Shown here: positions 19,535 through 28,405 of the stretch, in pieces
How positions within the stretch are numbered: position 1 is the first letter of the stretch
Layout: every line of letters begins with the position of its first letter
Assembly: GCF_014648395.1 (NCBI RefSeq)
Contig: NZ_BMRA01000011.1
Location: forward strand, 154,921-218,920
From: Micromonospora fulviviridis
GTDB lineage: Bacteria; Actinomycetota; Actinomycetes; Mycobacteriales; Micromonosporaceae
Length of the DNA: 64,000 bases
Direction: 5' to 3'
The notes under the pieces: model-generated
The model's database searches: none
The model's input: only the letters and a program-made list of their open reading frames with translations
What the model was told of the DNA's origin: nothing
Made by a program: the position numbers and the translations under genes

Positions 19535-20272
19535 GTGGTGATGGCGGGTCGCGGTGGGCGTACGCCCGGGCCGGCGACCGGGGACGGCCCGCCGGCCGGG
19601 GTGTCCGACCTCGACCTGCTGCGGGCGCACGTCGCCGGTGACCGGGACGCCTTCACCGAGCTGTTCCACCGGCACCGCGACCGGCTCTGGGCGGTGGCCC
19701 TGCGCACGGTCGGCGACCGCGAGGAGGCGGCTGACGCCCTCCAGGACGCGTTGCTGTCGGCGCACCGCGCCGCGGCCCGGTTCCGGGGCGACTCGGCGGT
19801 CACCACCTGGCTGCACCGGATCGTGGTCAACGCCTGCCTGGACCGGATCCGGCGGCGCCAGACGCACGCCACGGTCCCGCTGCCGGACGGGGTGCACACC
19901 GACGGGGAACCCGGCCGGCACACCGGCGGGGTGGAGCCGGCCGCGCCGGCCCGGGACCACGACACCGCCCTGGTGGTCCGGCAGGCCCTCGCCGGGCTGC
20001 CGGTCGAGCAGCGCGCCGCGCTGGTCCTGGTGGACGTGCAGGGCTACCCGGTGGCCGAGGCGGCCCGCATGCTCGGGGTCGCCGAGGGGACGGTGAAGAG
20101 CCGGTGCGCGCGGGGCCGGGCCCGGCTGGCCGTGCTCCTGGGGCACCTGCGGACCGGCTCCGACGAGTCAGCGGACGTGCCCGGGGTCACGGGCGGGAAC
20201 CCGCGGCCACCCGAGGGCGTCGGATCCACGTCGGGGTTGTCCCGGCGGGACGCCAGCCAGGAGGAGACGTGA
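19535..20272 (+). CDS. sigM: ECF RNA polymerase sigma factor, SigM type
   Basis: 245 residues. Region 2 (LLRAHVAGDRDAFTELFHRHRDRLWAVALRTVGDREEAADALQDALL) and region 4 (GLPVEQRAALVLVDVQGYPVAEAARMLGVAEGTVKSRCARGRARL) are intact. Its place between the MurJ/pseudokinase genes and trxB matches SigM of mycobacteria and Streptomyces. The stop overlaps the following anti-sigma start (GTGA). The start is ambiguous among GTG 19535, GTG 19538 and ATG 19541. Confidence 0.92.
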   Translation: MVMAGRGGRTPGPATGDGPPAGVSDLDLLRAHVAGDRDAFTELFHRHRDRLWAVALRTVGDREEAADALQDALLSAHRAAARFRGDSAVTTWLHRIVVNACLDRIRRRQTHATVPLPDGVHTDGEPGRHTGGVEPAAPARDHDTALVVRQALAGLPVEQRAALVLVDVQGYPVAEAARMLGVAEGTVKSRCARGRARLAVLLGHLRTGSDESADVPGVTGGNPRPPEGVGSTSGLSRRDASQEET

Positions 20273-21240
20273 CTTCCCGGGAGTTCAGCGAGGTCGACCA
20301 CGACCTGCTCGCCGACTACCTCGGCGGTGCGCTGGACGGCACCCCGGAGCAGGCCGCCGTCGCCCGGCTGGTCGAGCATGACCCGGCCTGGGGCGAGGCG
20401 TACGACGCCCTGGCCCGGGCGGTCGAGCTGGTCCACGCCGACCTGGCCGCCTGGGCCGCCGAGCCCGTCCCGGAGCTGCCGCCCACCGTGGCGGACCGGG
20501 TCGACGCGGCGCTCGCCGGCGCCGGCCCGGCCCCGACCGCCGCTCTCACCACCGACGCTTCCGAGCCGGACCGGGGGCCGGCCGTCGTGCCCGCGCAGCC
20601 CAGCCGGGGTGCCCAGGCGCCCGGCGGGACGGGCCGGCCGGGCCGCAACACCGGACCGGGCCACCGCTCGCGGCGCTGGACCCGGATCGCCGGCCCGGTC
20701 GCGCTGGCCGCCGCCTCGGTGACCGCCGTCGGGTTCGGGGTCAGCCACCTGCTCGACGCGGGGGCCGGCCGGATCACCGCGGCGGGCGACAGCGCGGAGG
20801 GCCGGGCCGACAGCAAGGCCGCGCCGCTGGCGGCCACGCCGTTCCGAACCACCGGACCGGCGCGGCACAGCGGCACCGACTACAGCCCCGAAGGGCTCGC
20901 CCAGGCGTCGGCCTTGTTCGGTGCGACCTCGCCCTCGGCGGGCGGCGGCAAGGGGGACACCTCGGGGACCGAGAACGAGCACCGGGTCGGCGCCGGTGCC
21001 ACGCTGGACCGGCTCGCCGGCCCGGAGGCGCTGGCCTCCTGCCTGTCCGCGATCGGCGGCGAGCACGGAGCCGGCCCGCTCACCGTCGACCTGGTCGACT
21101 ACGCACGGTTCCGGGGCAGCCCGGCGCTGGTGGTCACCTTCACGGACGCGGGCGGCGCTCGGTGGGCGTGGGTGAGCGGACCCGAGTGCGGGGTCCCCGG
21201 GTCCGGCGCCGACACCCGGTTCACCACGCGGGTAGGGTGA
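20269..21240 (+). CDS. Probable anti-sigma factor for SigM
   Basis: 323 residues, GTG start overlapping the sigM stop by four bases. The N-terminal cytoplasmic part (SEVDHDLLADYLGGALDGTPEQAAVARLVEHDPAWGEAYDAL) looks like an anti-sigma domain without a zinc motif. One membrane segment (WTRIAGPVALAAASVTAVGFGVSHLL) follows. The extracellular part ends in a region with two Cys (LASCLSAIGGEHG, GPECGVPG). Position equals RsmA of mycobacteria. The role follows from coupling and topology, not from a strong sequence signature. Confidence 0.82.
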   Translation: MTSREFSEVDHDLLADYLGGALDGTPEQAAVARLVEHDPAWGEAYDALARAVELVHADLAAWAAEPVPELPPTVADRVDAALAGAGPAPTAALTTDASEPDRGPAVVPAQPSRGAQAPGGTGRPGRNTGPGHRSRRWTRIAGPVALAAASVTAVGFGVSHLLDAGAGRITAAGDSAEGRADSKAAPLAATPFRTTGPARHSGTDYSPEGLAQASALFGATSPSAGGGKGDTSGTENEHRVGAGATLDRLAGPEALASCLSAIGGEHGAGPLTVDLVDYARFRGSPALVVTFTDAGGARWAWVSGPECGVPGSGADTRFTTRVG

Positions 21241-21298
21241 GGTCACGGTCACCCGGGCGTGTCCTGCCACGTGACGTGACCCACCAGATGACCGTCTC

Positions 21299-21326
21299 GG
21301 GAATCCCCGCTTCGTACGATGACGTT
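21299..21326 (+). promoter_or_regulatory. SigR/SigH-type promoter upstream of trxB
   Basis: GGGAAT at 21299-21304 and GTT at 21324-21326, spaced by 19 bases, match the GGAAT-N18/19-GTT promoter of the disulfide-stress sigma factors SigR (Streptomyces) and SigH (mycobacteria), which are known to drive trxBA. About 95 bases upstream of the trxB start. Confidence 0.75.
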
Positions 21327-21418
21327 CTGCAAGTCAGGCGCCGGCGCCGCTGGGCCGTCGGCACTCGGGATCGACATCGGTGCGCGCCGGTGACGAACAC
21401 ACACATCGGGAGACGGCA

Positions 21419-22372
21419 GTGGACGAGGTCCGCAACCTGATCATCATCGGCTCCGGGCCGGCCGGTTACACGGCGGCGGTCTATGCCGCGCGCGCCAACC
21501 TCAATCCGCTGGTCATCGAGGGCGTGCAGTCCGGCGGCGCGCTGATGACCACCACCGAGGTGGAGAACTTCCCCGGGTTCGCGGACGGCATCCTCGGCCC
21601 CGAGCTGATGGACAACATGCGCAAGCAGGCCGAGCGGTTCGGCGCCGAGTTCCTCACCGACGACGTGACCCGGGTCGAGCTCAAGGACACCGGCGAGACC
21701 GGCTCCGACGCGGTCAGCACCGTCTGGGTGGGCGAGACGGCCTACCGGGCCAAGGCCGTCATCCTCTCCACCGGCTCGGCCTGGCGCCCGCTGGGCGTGC
21801 CGGGCGAGCAGGAGTACCTGGGCCACGGCGTGTCGTCCTGCGCCACCTGTGACGGCTTCTTCTTCCGCAACCAGCACATCGTGGTGGTCGGCGGCGGCGA
21901 CTCGGCGATGGAGGAGGCCAGCTTCCTCACCCGGTTCGCCGAGTCGGTGACGATCATCCACCGCCGCGACTCGTTCCGCGCCAGCAAGATCATGGCCGCC
22001 CGCGCCCTCGGCAACGAGAAGATCAAGGTCGAGTGGAACAGCGTGATCGAGGAGATCCTCGGCGAGGACGGCAAGGTCAGCGGCGTACGGGTGCGCAACG
22101 TGCACACCGGCGAGAGCAAGGTGCTCGACGTCACCGGCGTCTTCGTGGCGATCGGCCACGACCCGCGCAGTGAGCTCTTCCGCGGCCAGGTGGAACTCGA
22201 CGACGAGGGGTACGTGAAGGTGCAGGCCCCGAGCACCCGGACGAGCATTCCGGGTGTCTTCGCCGCCGGTGACGTGGTCGACCACACCTACCGGCAGGCG
22301 ATCACGGCGGCCGGCACGGGCTGTGCCGCCGCCCTGGACGCCGAGCGCTTCATCGCCACCCTGCAAGGCTGA
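21419..22372 (+). CDS. trxB: Thioredoxin-disulfide reductase
   Basis: 317 residues from the GTG at 21419 (VDEVRNLIIIGSGPAGYTAAVYAARA), preceded by CGGGAGA. NADPH:thioredoxin oxidoreductase in the cytoplasm. It has the FAD motif GSGPAG, the redox-active CATC in SSCATCDGFFF, the NADPH motif GGGDSAMEEA, and a C-terminal FAD motif GVFAAGDVVD. trxA follows 38 bases downstream, and a SigR/SigH-type promoter lies upstream, so the pair should respond to thiol stress. Confidence 0.97.
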   Translation: MDEVRNLIIIGSGPAGYTAAVYAARANLNPLVIEGVQSGGALMTTTEVENFPGFADGILGPELMDNMRKQAERFGAEFLTDDVTRVELKDTGETGSDAVSTVWVGETAYRAKAVILSTGSAWRPLGVPGEQEYLGHGVSSCATCDGFFFRNQHIVVVGGGDSAMEEASFLTRFAESVTIIHRRDSFRASKIMAARALGNEKIKVEWNSVIEEILGEDGKVSGVRVRNVHTGESKVLDVTGVFVAIGHDPRSELFRGQVELDDEGYVKVQAPSTRTSIPGVFAAGDVVDHTYRQAITAAGTGCAAALDAERFIATLQG

Positions 22373-22410
22373 AAGATTTTCACGAAAAGGTCCCGGAGGA
22401 GGGGTTCATA

Positions 22411-22734
22411 GTGGGAGCAACCAAGGCGGTCACGGACGCGAGCTTCGCGAGCGACGTGCTGAAGTCCGACAAGCCGGTTCTGGTCGACTTCTGGGCGGAG
22501 TGGTGCGGTCCGTGCCGCAAGGTCTCGCCGCTGCTGGAGGAGATCGCGGGTGAGATGGGTGACCAGGTCACCATCGTCAAGCTCAACATCGACGAGAACC
22601 CCGAGACGGCGCGCACCTACCGGGTGATGTCCGTGCCGACCCTGACCATCTTCAAGAACGGCGAGCCGGTGCAGTCCATCGCCGGCGCCAAGCCGAAGGG
22701 CGAACTGGTCAAGCTCATCGAGTCGGCGCTCTGA
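22411..22734 (+). CDS. trxA: Thioredoxin
   Basis: 107 residues with a GTG start after a GGAGGAGG ribosome site. The active site is WCGPC in FWAEWCGPCRKVSPLL; the cis-proline is in SVPTLTIF. It is the substrate of the TrxB just upstream and reduces cytoplasmic disulfides. Followed by a strong hairpin. Confidence 0.97.
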   Translation: MGATKAVTDASFASDVLKSDKPVLVDFWAEWCGPCRKVSPLLEEIAGEMGDQVTIVKLNIDENPETARTYRVMSVPTLTIFKNGEPVQSIAGAKPKGELVKLIESAL

Positions 22735-22752
22735 GCCGACGCCCGACACCGC

Positions 22753-22793
22753 CGGAACCCCCGCCACCCGACCCCGGGTGACGGGGGTTCCGC
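22753..22793 (+). terminator. Terminator after trxA
   Basis: Inverted repeat CGGAACCCCCG..CACCCG / CGGGTG..CGGGGGTTCCG, followed by CCTTTCC. Lies 18 bases past the trxA stop. Confidence 0.8.
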
Positions 22794-22924
22794 CTTTCCG
22801 GACCTGCCCCGAACCCGGGCCGGTCGGTGACCGGCCACGGTACGCTCCGTAGGCGTTCGGCGGCGGGAAGGCACCTCCGTCGGAGTGGTCCGGCCAGCCA
22901 GCGTCCGTGCAGAGGGGGGTCGTC

Positions 22925-24085
22925 GTGCGTCCCATCCGACCCGGTGACCGGGGACCCGCGGTGGCCGAGATCCGCACCGTACTCAACGGCCTGGAACTGC
23001 TCCCGGCCGGCGGTGGGGGCGACGAGTTCGACGCGGAGACCGAACGCGCGGTCCGGGCGTTCCAGCAGTCCCGCGGCCTCAGCGTGGACGGGCGGGTGGG
23101 CGCGGAAACCTGGCAGGCGTTGGACGCCGCCCGCTGGCGGTTCGGCGCGCGCACCCTCTACCACGCGGTCCCCGAGCCGCTGATCGGCGAGGACGTCCGG
23201 TCGCTCCAGGAGCGGCTCCTGGAGATGGGCTACGACGTCGGCCGCGCCGACGCCATCTACGGCATCCGCACCTCCCGTGCCGTCGCCCAGTTCCAGCGCG
23301 AGATGGGGCTGAAACCGGACGGGGCGTGCGGTCCGCACACCATCAACGCGCTGCGCCGCCTCGGCCGCAAGGTGGTCGGCGGGCGGCCGCAGTGGCTCCG
23401 CGAGTCCGACGCCATCCGGCAGGCCGGGCCCACCCTGGTCGGGCGGACCGTGGTGATCGACCCCGGCCACGGCGGCACCGACCCGGGCGTGGTCGTGCCC
23501 GACGGCCCGCTGCGCTGGACCGAGGCGGACATCGTGCACGACCTCGCCAGCCGCCTGGAGGGGCGGCTCGCCGCGGCCGGCGTACGGGTGCAGCTCACCC
23601 GGGGCCCGTCCCCGCGGACCTGCCTGCCGGACGCGGACCGCGCCCAACTGGCCAACTCCCTCGGCGCCGACGTCTTCATCTCGCTGCACACCGACGGGCA
23701 CGCCAACCCGGAGGCCGACGGGGTGGCCACCTACCACTACGGCACCGACAACGGCGTCACCTCGGCCACCGGGGAGCGACTGGCGGGGCTGGTGCAGCGG
23801 GAGATCGTGGCCCGCACCGGGCTGCGGGACTGCCGTACCCACGCCAAGGCGTGGGACCTGCTGCGGCTGACCCGGATGCCGGCGGTACGCGTCGAGGTGG
23901 GCTACCTGACCTCGCCGGCCGACCGGGGCCGGCTCGTGGACCCCCGGTTCCGGGACCGGGTGGTCGAGGCCATCGTGGCCGCCGTGCAGCGGATGTACTT
24001 CCCGATCGAGCGGGACGTGCCCACCGGCTCGATCGACGTGAGCGAGCTGCGGGCCGTGGTGGCCGCCGGCACGGTGGTGGACTGA
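22925..24085 (+). CDS. cwlM: CwlM-like N-acetylmuramoyl-L-alanine amidase-fold protein
   Basis: 386 residues from GTG 22925, with GAGGGGGG five to ten bases upstream; an earlier in-frame GTG is at 22907. Two peptidoglycan-binding domains (RPGDRGPAVAEIRTVLNGL; VRSLQERLLEMGYDVGRADAIYG) precede an Amidase_3 domain (VVIDPGHGGTDPG, ISLHTDGHAN, VEVGYLTSPADRGRL), and the metal ligands appear present. There is no signal peptide. In mycobacteria the orthologue in the same position is cytoplasmic and, when phosphorylated by PknB, stimulates MurA; the missing export signal fits that role. Confidence 0.9.
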   Translation: MRPIRPGDRGPAVAEIRTVLNGLELLPAGGGGDEFDAETERAVRAFQQSRGLSVDGRVGAETWQALDAARWRFGARTLYHAVPEPLIGEDVRSLQERLLEMGYDVGRADAIYGIRTSRAVAQFQREMGLKPDGACGPHTINALRRLGRKVVGGRPQWLRESDAIRQAGPTLVGRTVVIDPGHGGTDPGVVVPDGPLRWTEADIVHDLASRLEGRLAAAGVRVQLTRGPSPRTCLPDADRAQLANSLGADVFISLHTDGHANPEADGVATYHYGTDNGVTSATGERLAGLVQREIVARTGLRDCRTHAKAWDLLRLTRMPAVRVEVGYLTSPADRGRLVDPRFRDRVVEAIVAAVQRMYFPIERDVPTGSIDVSELRAVVAAGTVVD

Positions 24086-24099
24086 GCCCGGCCGGCCCG

Positions 24100-24765
24100 T
24101 CAGCTGGTCGAGCGGGTGGCCGGAGCCGGCCGGACCGGCCGGAGCAACGTCTCCGGGCTCATCGAGCCGAGCAGCTTCTCCAGCGCGTACTCGACGTCGG
24201 ACTTCCAGCTCAGCGCCGTGCGCAACTCCAGCCGCAGGCGCGGGTAACGCGGGTGCGGGCGGACCGTCTTGAAGCCGACCGACAGGAAGAAGTCGGCCGG
24301 GGCGAGGCAGGCCCGGGTCGGGTCGTCCCCGTCGTCGCCGAACTTCGCGTCGCCGAACGCCTCGATCGCCTTGATCCCGCGCTTGGTGAGATCCCGGGCC
24401 ACCCCCTGGACCAGCATCCGGCCCAGGCCACCACCGGCGAAGGCGGGCACCACGTGGGCGGTCATCAGCAACGCCGCGTCCGCGGAGACCGGCGAGGTGG
24501 GAAAGGCCATCGAACGCGGGACGTAGGCCGGCGGGGCGTACATGACGAAACCGGCGGGCATGCCGTCGACGTACGCGAGCTTGCCGCAGGAACCCCACTC
24601 CAGGAGCGTCTGCGAGACCCAGGCTTCCTTCTCCAGGCCCGGGTCGCCGGCGGCGCACGCGCGCTCGGCAGAGACCGGGTCCAGCTCCCAGTAGACGCAC
24701 TGCCGGCAGGAGCGGGGCAGGTCCTCCAGCGTGTCCAGGGTCAGACTGACCAGACGTCGCGACAT
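24100..24765 (-). CDS. GNAT family N-acetyltransferase
   Basis: 221 residues from ATG 24765 (MSRRLVSLTLDTLEDLPRSCRQCVYWEL). The acetyl-CoA site is in VVPAFAGGGLGRMLVQGVARDL. The N-terminal Cys pair (CRQCVYWE) and a late FFLSVGFKTVRPHPRYPRLRLEL are typical of the conserved actinobacterial protein between cwlM and parB (Rv3916c position). Substrate unknown. Convergent with cwlM, 14 bases apart. Confidence 0.85.
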   Translation of the reverse strand: MSRRLVSLTLDTLEDLPRSCRQCVYWELDPVSAERACAAGDPGLEKEAWVSQTLLEWGSCGKLAYVDGMPAGFVMYAPPAYVPRSMAFPTSPVSADAALLMTAHVVPAFAGGGLGRMLVQGVARDLTKRGIKAIEAFGDAKFGDDGDDPTRACLAPADFFLSVGFKTVRPHPRYPRLRLELRTALSWKSDVEYALEKLLGSMSPETLLRPVRPAPATRSTS

Positions 24766-25054
24766 GAGCACCCCACCCATAGGCTCGCCAGCGGGGACCA
24801 CCGCGGTCACCCGCCGCCTTCTGCCCCCGACGAGCGATCGTACGCCCCTGCCCGACGGTACGGGAGAGGACGCGCGAACGCCCACCCGAGGCGGGGAGGG
24901 CCGGTCCGGGATGTGGACGTACCCACATGGCGGGCCCGGTGCTGGTCGGCGCGGATTACGATCGACCAACCGGCGTCCCGCGCCGCCATGGTTGCCGGCA
25001 TCGCGGGTACCACACCGGGCGGCAGCCCCGCCGACACCCGATCGAGGTGATGTC

Positions 25055-26368
25055 ATGACCGGCACGACGCTCGACGACTACACCGACCGGTACGCCCGGC
25101 GGGTCCGGGGGATGACGGCCTCCGAGATCCGGGCACTCTTCGCGGTGGCCAGCCGGCCGGAGGTGGTCTCGCTCGCCGGTGGGGCGCCCTACATCGCGGC
25201 ACTGCCGCTCGACGCGGTCGGGGAGATGCTCGGCCGGCTCGGCGCCGAGCACGGCGCCACCACCCTCCAGTACGGCATCGGCCAGGGCACCCCGGAGCTG
25301 CGCGAGCGGATCTGCGAGGTGATGGCCCTGTCCGGGATCGACGCGTCGTGCGGCGCCTCGCCCGAGGACGTGGTGGTCACCGTCGGCGGCCAGCAGGCGC
25401 TCGACCTGGTGGCCCGGCTCTTCCTGGACCCGGGGGACGTGGTGCTCGCCGAGGGCCCGACGTACGTCGGCGCACTCGGAGTGTTCCAGGCCGCCCAGGC
25501 CCAGGTGGCGCACGTGCCGATGGACGACGAGGGGCTGATCCCGGAGGCGCTGGAGGTGGCCATCGCCGATCTGGCCCGGGCCGGCCGGCGGGTGAAGTTC
25601 CTCTACACCATCCCCACCTACCAGAACCCGACCGGCGTGACGCTGAGCGAGGAGCGGCGCGAGCGGGTGCTCGACATCTGCGAGCGCGCCGGGCTGCTCG
25701 TGGTGGAGGACGACCCGTACGGCCAGCTCGGTTTCGAGGGCGAGGCACCCGCGCCGCTGCGGGCCCGGCGCCGTGACGGGGTCTTCTACCTGAGCACCTT
25801 CTCCAAGACCTTCGCGCCCGGCCTGCGGGTGGGCTGGATCCTCGCCCCGCACGCGGTCCGCGACAAGCTGGTCATCGCCAGCGAGGCGCAGATCCTCTGC
25901 CCCAGCGGCTTCGCGCAGGCCGCCGTCTCGACGTACCTCGGCACCATGCCCTGGCGGCAGCAGCTCAAGGTCTACCGGGAGGTCTACCGGGAGCGCCGGG
26001 ACGCCATGCTCGACGCGCTCGCGGACCTGATGCCGGAGGGCACCACCTGGACCACCCCGGCCGGCGGCCTCTTCGTCTGGGCGACCCTGCCCGACGGCCT
26101 GGACTCCAAGGCGATGATGCCGCGGGCGGTCGCCGCCCGGGTCGCGTACGTGCCGGGCACCGGCTTCTACGCCGACGGGACCGGCAGCGGCAACATGCGG
26201 CTCAACTTCTCCTTCCCGCCGCCGGAGCGCATCCGGGAGGGCGTCCGCCGGCTGGCCGGCGTGATGGAGCAGGAGATCGCCATGCGCAAGGTCTTCGGCG
26301 CGGTCGGCGGCGCGGGTCCGCGGCGCCGGCAGGGCGGCTCGGACGCGCCCGGTCCCGACTTGGCATGA
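25055..26368 (+). CDS. PLP-dependent aminotransferase (class I/II fold, 2-aminoadipate type)
   Basis: 437 residues from ATG 25055 with GAGGTGA upstream. Fold type I motifs are present: EVVSLAGGAP, YGIGQGTPELRE, EGPTYVGALGVF, TIPTYQNPTGVTLS, the DDPYGQL aspartate, and the Schiff-base lysine in STFSKTFAPGLRVGW. It resembles LysN-type and MocR-like aminotransferases without a DNA-binding domain. Substrate cannot be called from sequence. The D-Ala-D-Ala ligase gene follows after seven bases, probably one operon. Confidence 0.9.
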   Translation: MTGTTLDDYTDRYARRVRGMTASEIRALFAVASRPEVVSLAGGAPYIAALPLDAVGEMLGRLGAEHGATTLQYGIGQGTPELRERICEVMALSGIDASCGASPEDVVVTVGGQQALDLVARLFLDPGDVVLAEGPTYVGALGVFQAAQAQVAHVPMDDEGLIPEALEVAIADLARAGRRVKFLYTIPTYQNPTGVTLSEERRERVLDICERAGLLVVEDDPYGQLGFEGEAPAPLRARRRDGVFYLSTFSKTFAPGLRVGWILAPHAVRDKLVIASEAQILCPSGFAQAAVSTYLGTMPWRQQLKVYREVYRERRDAMLDALADLMPEGTTWTTPAGGLFVWATLPDGLDSKAMMPRAVAARVAYVPGTGFYADGTGSGNMRLNFSFPPPERIREGVRRLAGVMEQEIAMRKVFGAVGGAGPRRRQGGSDAPGPDLA

Positions 26369-26375
26369 TTCCCGC

Positions 26376-27374
26376 ATGGCCGTCAGCCCTGCCGCACACA
26401 CTTCCGTGACCGGATCCGCCGCCACCGACGAACTGCACGTGCTGGTGCTCGCCGGCGGACTCTCCTACGAGCGGGACGTCTCGCTCCGGTCCGGCCGGCG
26501 GGTGCTCGACGCGCTGCGCGCGGTCGGCGTGGAGGCCGAACTGCGGGACGCCGACGTGGCGCTGCTGCCCGCCCTCGCCGCCGACCCGCCGGACGCCGTG
26601 GTGATCGCCCTGCACGGCGCCACGGGCGAGGACGGCTCGCTGCGCGGTGTGCTCGACCTCTGCGACGTGCCCTACGTCGGCTGTGACGCCCGCGCGTCGC
26701 GGCTCGCCTGGGACAAGCCCTCCGCCAAGGCGGTGCTGCGCGAGGCCGGAATCCCCACGCCCGACTGGGTGGCGCTGCCGCACGACCGCTTCTCCGAACT
26801 GGGCGCGGTGGCCGTCCTGGACCGGATCGTCGACCGGCTCGGCCTGCCGCTGATGGTCAAGCCCGCGCAGGGCGGCTCCGGGCTGGGCGCCGCCGTGGTG
26901 CGGGACGCCGCGTCGCTGCCGGCCGCCATGGTGGGTTGTTTCGCGTACGACCAGACGGCGCTGGTGGAGCGCTACGTACCCGGGATGGACGTGGCGGTCT
27001 CCGTGCTCGACCTCGGCGAGGGACCGCAGGCCCTGCCCCCGGTCGAGATCGTGCCCCGCAACGGCGTCTACGACTACGCAGCCCGCTACACCGCCGGCCG
27101 CACCACCTGGCACGCGCCGGCCCGGCTCGATGCCGGGACGACCGAGCGAGTGGCCGAGGTGGCGCTCGCCGCGCACACCGCGCTCGGGCTGCGCGACCTC
27201 TCCCGGGTCGACCTGATCGTCGACGCAGAGGGGCAGCCGCACGTGCTGGAGGTCAACGTCTCCCCGGGGATGACCGAGACCTCGCTGCTGCCGCTGGCCG
27301 TCCAGGCGGCCGGGCTGGACTTCGGGCGGGCGCTCGGCACCCTGGTCACCCGCGCCGCCGCCCGCCGCCCCTGA
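26376..27374 (+). CDS. D-alanine--D-alanine ligase family protein
   Basis: 332 residues, ATP-grasp fold. Motifs are GGLSYERDVSLRSGRRV, HGATGEDGSLRGVLDL, PYVGCDARASRLAWDKPSAK, MVKPAQGGSGLGAAVV, and the C-terminal metal site EVNVSPGMTETSLLPLA. It makes D-Ala-D-Ala for peptidoglycan. It may be a second copy beside a housekeeping ddl elsewhere. It ends two bases before the convergent HIT-like gene. Confidence 0.88.
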   Translation: MAVSPAAHTSVTGSAATDELHVLVLAGGLSYERDVSLRSGRRVLDALRAVGVEAELRDADVALLPALAADPPDAVVIALHGATGEDGSLRGVLDLCDVPYVGCDARASRLAWDKPSAKAVLREAGIPTPDWVALPHDRFSELGAVAVLDRIVDRLGLPLMVKPAQGGSGLGAAVVRDAASLPAAMVGCFAYDQTALVERYVPGMDVAVSVLDLGEGPQALPPVEIVPRNGVYDYAARYTAGRTTWHAPARLDAGTTERVAEVALAAHTALGLRDLSRVDLIVDAEGQPHVLEVNVSPGMTETSLLPLAVQAAGLDFGRALGTLVTRAAARRP

Positions 27375-27376
27375 CC

Positions 27377-28195
27377 TCAGGCCGACCCGGCTCCCTGCCT
27401 CGGCGCCTGCGACTCCCCGGCCTCCTCCGGCGTGGCTGCCTTCTCCGGTGTGGCTGCCTTCTCCGGTGTGGCTGCCTTCTCCGGTTTTACGGTCGAGGGT
27501 CCCTCCGCCTCTTCGGTCTCCGGGATCTCGTCCGCGGCCTCGATCACCGACACGGGCTCCTCCTCGGGCTCCCGGGCCGCCTCGCCGGCCGCCTGGGCGT
27601 TGAAGCTCGACGGCGCCTGCCACTGGATGCGGGGCGGCTCGGCCAGGGGACGGCCGCCGAACTCGGCGAGCCACGCGGCGACCATGGCCAGATTCTCCCG
27701 CCACTGCGCCTCGGAGATCGGCGGGAGGATCGAGTCCCACAGGGACAGGAAGGTGCCCCGCAGTTGCAGCCGGCCGTACGGCCGCGCCAGGAACCACATG
27801 TGCAGGTGCGCCGACCCGTCGCCCCAGCGGTTGACGTGCACCCGGGCCACCCCGTCGAGTGAGCGGATGGCCCGCTCCAGGCGCACGGTCATCACGCCCA
27901 ACTCGGCGGCGAGCAGATTCGGTAGGTCGCCGAGATCGAGGTGCGACCGGGACTCCAGGATCAGCACCATCGGAAGGCCGGTGGGCCGGTCCATCGCCCG
28001 GACCCGCCATCGCTCACCCACCCAGATGTACGCCTCGTCCGGCGCGTTGCAGGCGGTGCATTCCCGGTGCCCCTCGCCGCGGCGGGGAGGCTCGACCGGT
28101 ACCGGCTCGTCGAGCGGCTTGACGTGGAGATCGCCCTCGAAGGGAAAGGAGGGCCACTGGGTGAAGTCCGGGACTGAGGGAGGGGTGTCCTGCAC
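27377..28195 (-). CDS. HIT-like protein with C-terminal PEKAAT repeats
   Basis: 272 residues from GTG 28195 (VQDTPPSVPDFTQWPSFPFEGD); the longer upstream frame runs into DnaA-box sequence. The core has CTACNAPDEAYIWV and LDLGDLPNLLAAELGVMTVRLERAIRSL, then a HIT-type motif (VNRWGDGSAHLHMWFLARP). The motif has only two of the usual three histidines, so hydrolase activity is uncertain. The acidic C-terminus ends in three near-identical six-residue PEKAAT units. The gene borders the parS region. Confidence 0.7.
   Translation of the reverse strand: MQDTPPSVPDFTQWPSFPFEGDLHVKPLDEPVPVEPPRRGEGHRECTACNAPDEAYIWVGERWRVRAMDRPTGLPMVLILESRSHLDLGDLPNLLAAELGVMTVRLERAIRSLDGVARVHVNRWGDGSAHLHMWFLARPYGRLQLRGTFLSLWDSILPPISEAQWRENLAMVAAWLAEFGGRPLAEPPRIQWQAPSSFNAQAAGEAAREPEEEPVSVIEAADEIPETEEAEGPSTVKPEKAATPEKAATPEKAATPEEAGESQAPRQGAGSA
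27428..27483 (-). repeat. In-frame 18-bp tandem repeats in the HIT-like gene
   Basis: Three near-perfect copies of an 18-base unit (TGTGGCTGCCTTCTCCGG on the plus strand) that encode repeated PEKAAT in the disordered tail. Copy number is likely to vary between strains. Confidence 0.85.
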
Positions 28196-28278
28196 GACGC
28201 TGACCCTAACCGAGTTGGCGACGCCTGTCCCTACTTGACCGCCGGGCACGCGAGCGTTCCTCGTCGATCCACAACGGG

Positions 28279-28405
28279 TTGTCCACCACGTTGTCCACAG
28301 GCCGCTGAGATCACCACCACACCGCGTCATCCACTGCTCAGCAAGGGTTTTCGCGCGCTGTTTCACGTGAAACGGCGAGAGCCTGTGGACAAGGGCTGTG
28401 GATAA
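28279..28405. promoter_or_regulatory. DnaA-box cluster beside the outermost parS
   Basis: Boxes: TTGTCCACC at 28279, TTGTCCACA at 28291-28299, TGTGGACAA at 28384-28392 and TGTGGATAA at 28397-28405. The parS site at 28359 lies between them. Confidence 0.7.
28359..28374. other. parS: parS site 1
   Basis: TGTTTCACGTGAAACG, one base off the perfect palindrome TGTTTCACGTGAAACA bound by ParB. Confidence 0.93.
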
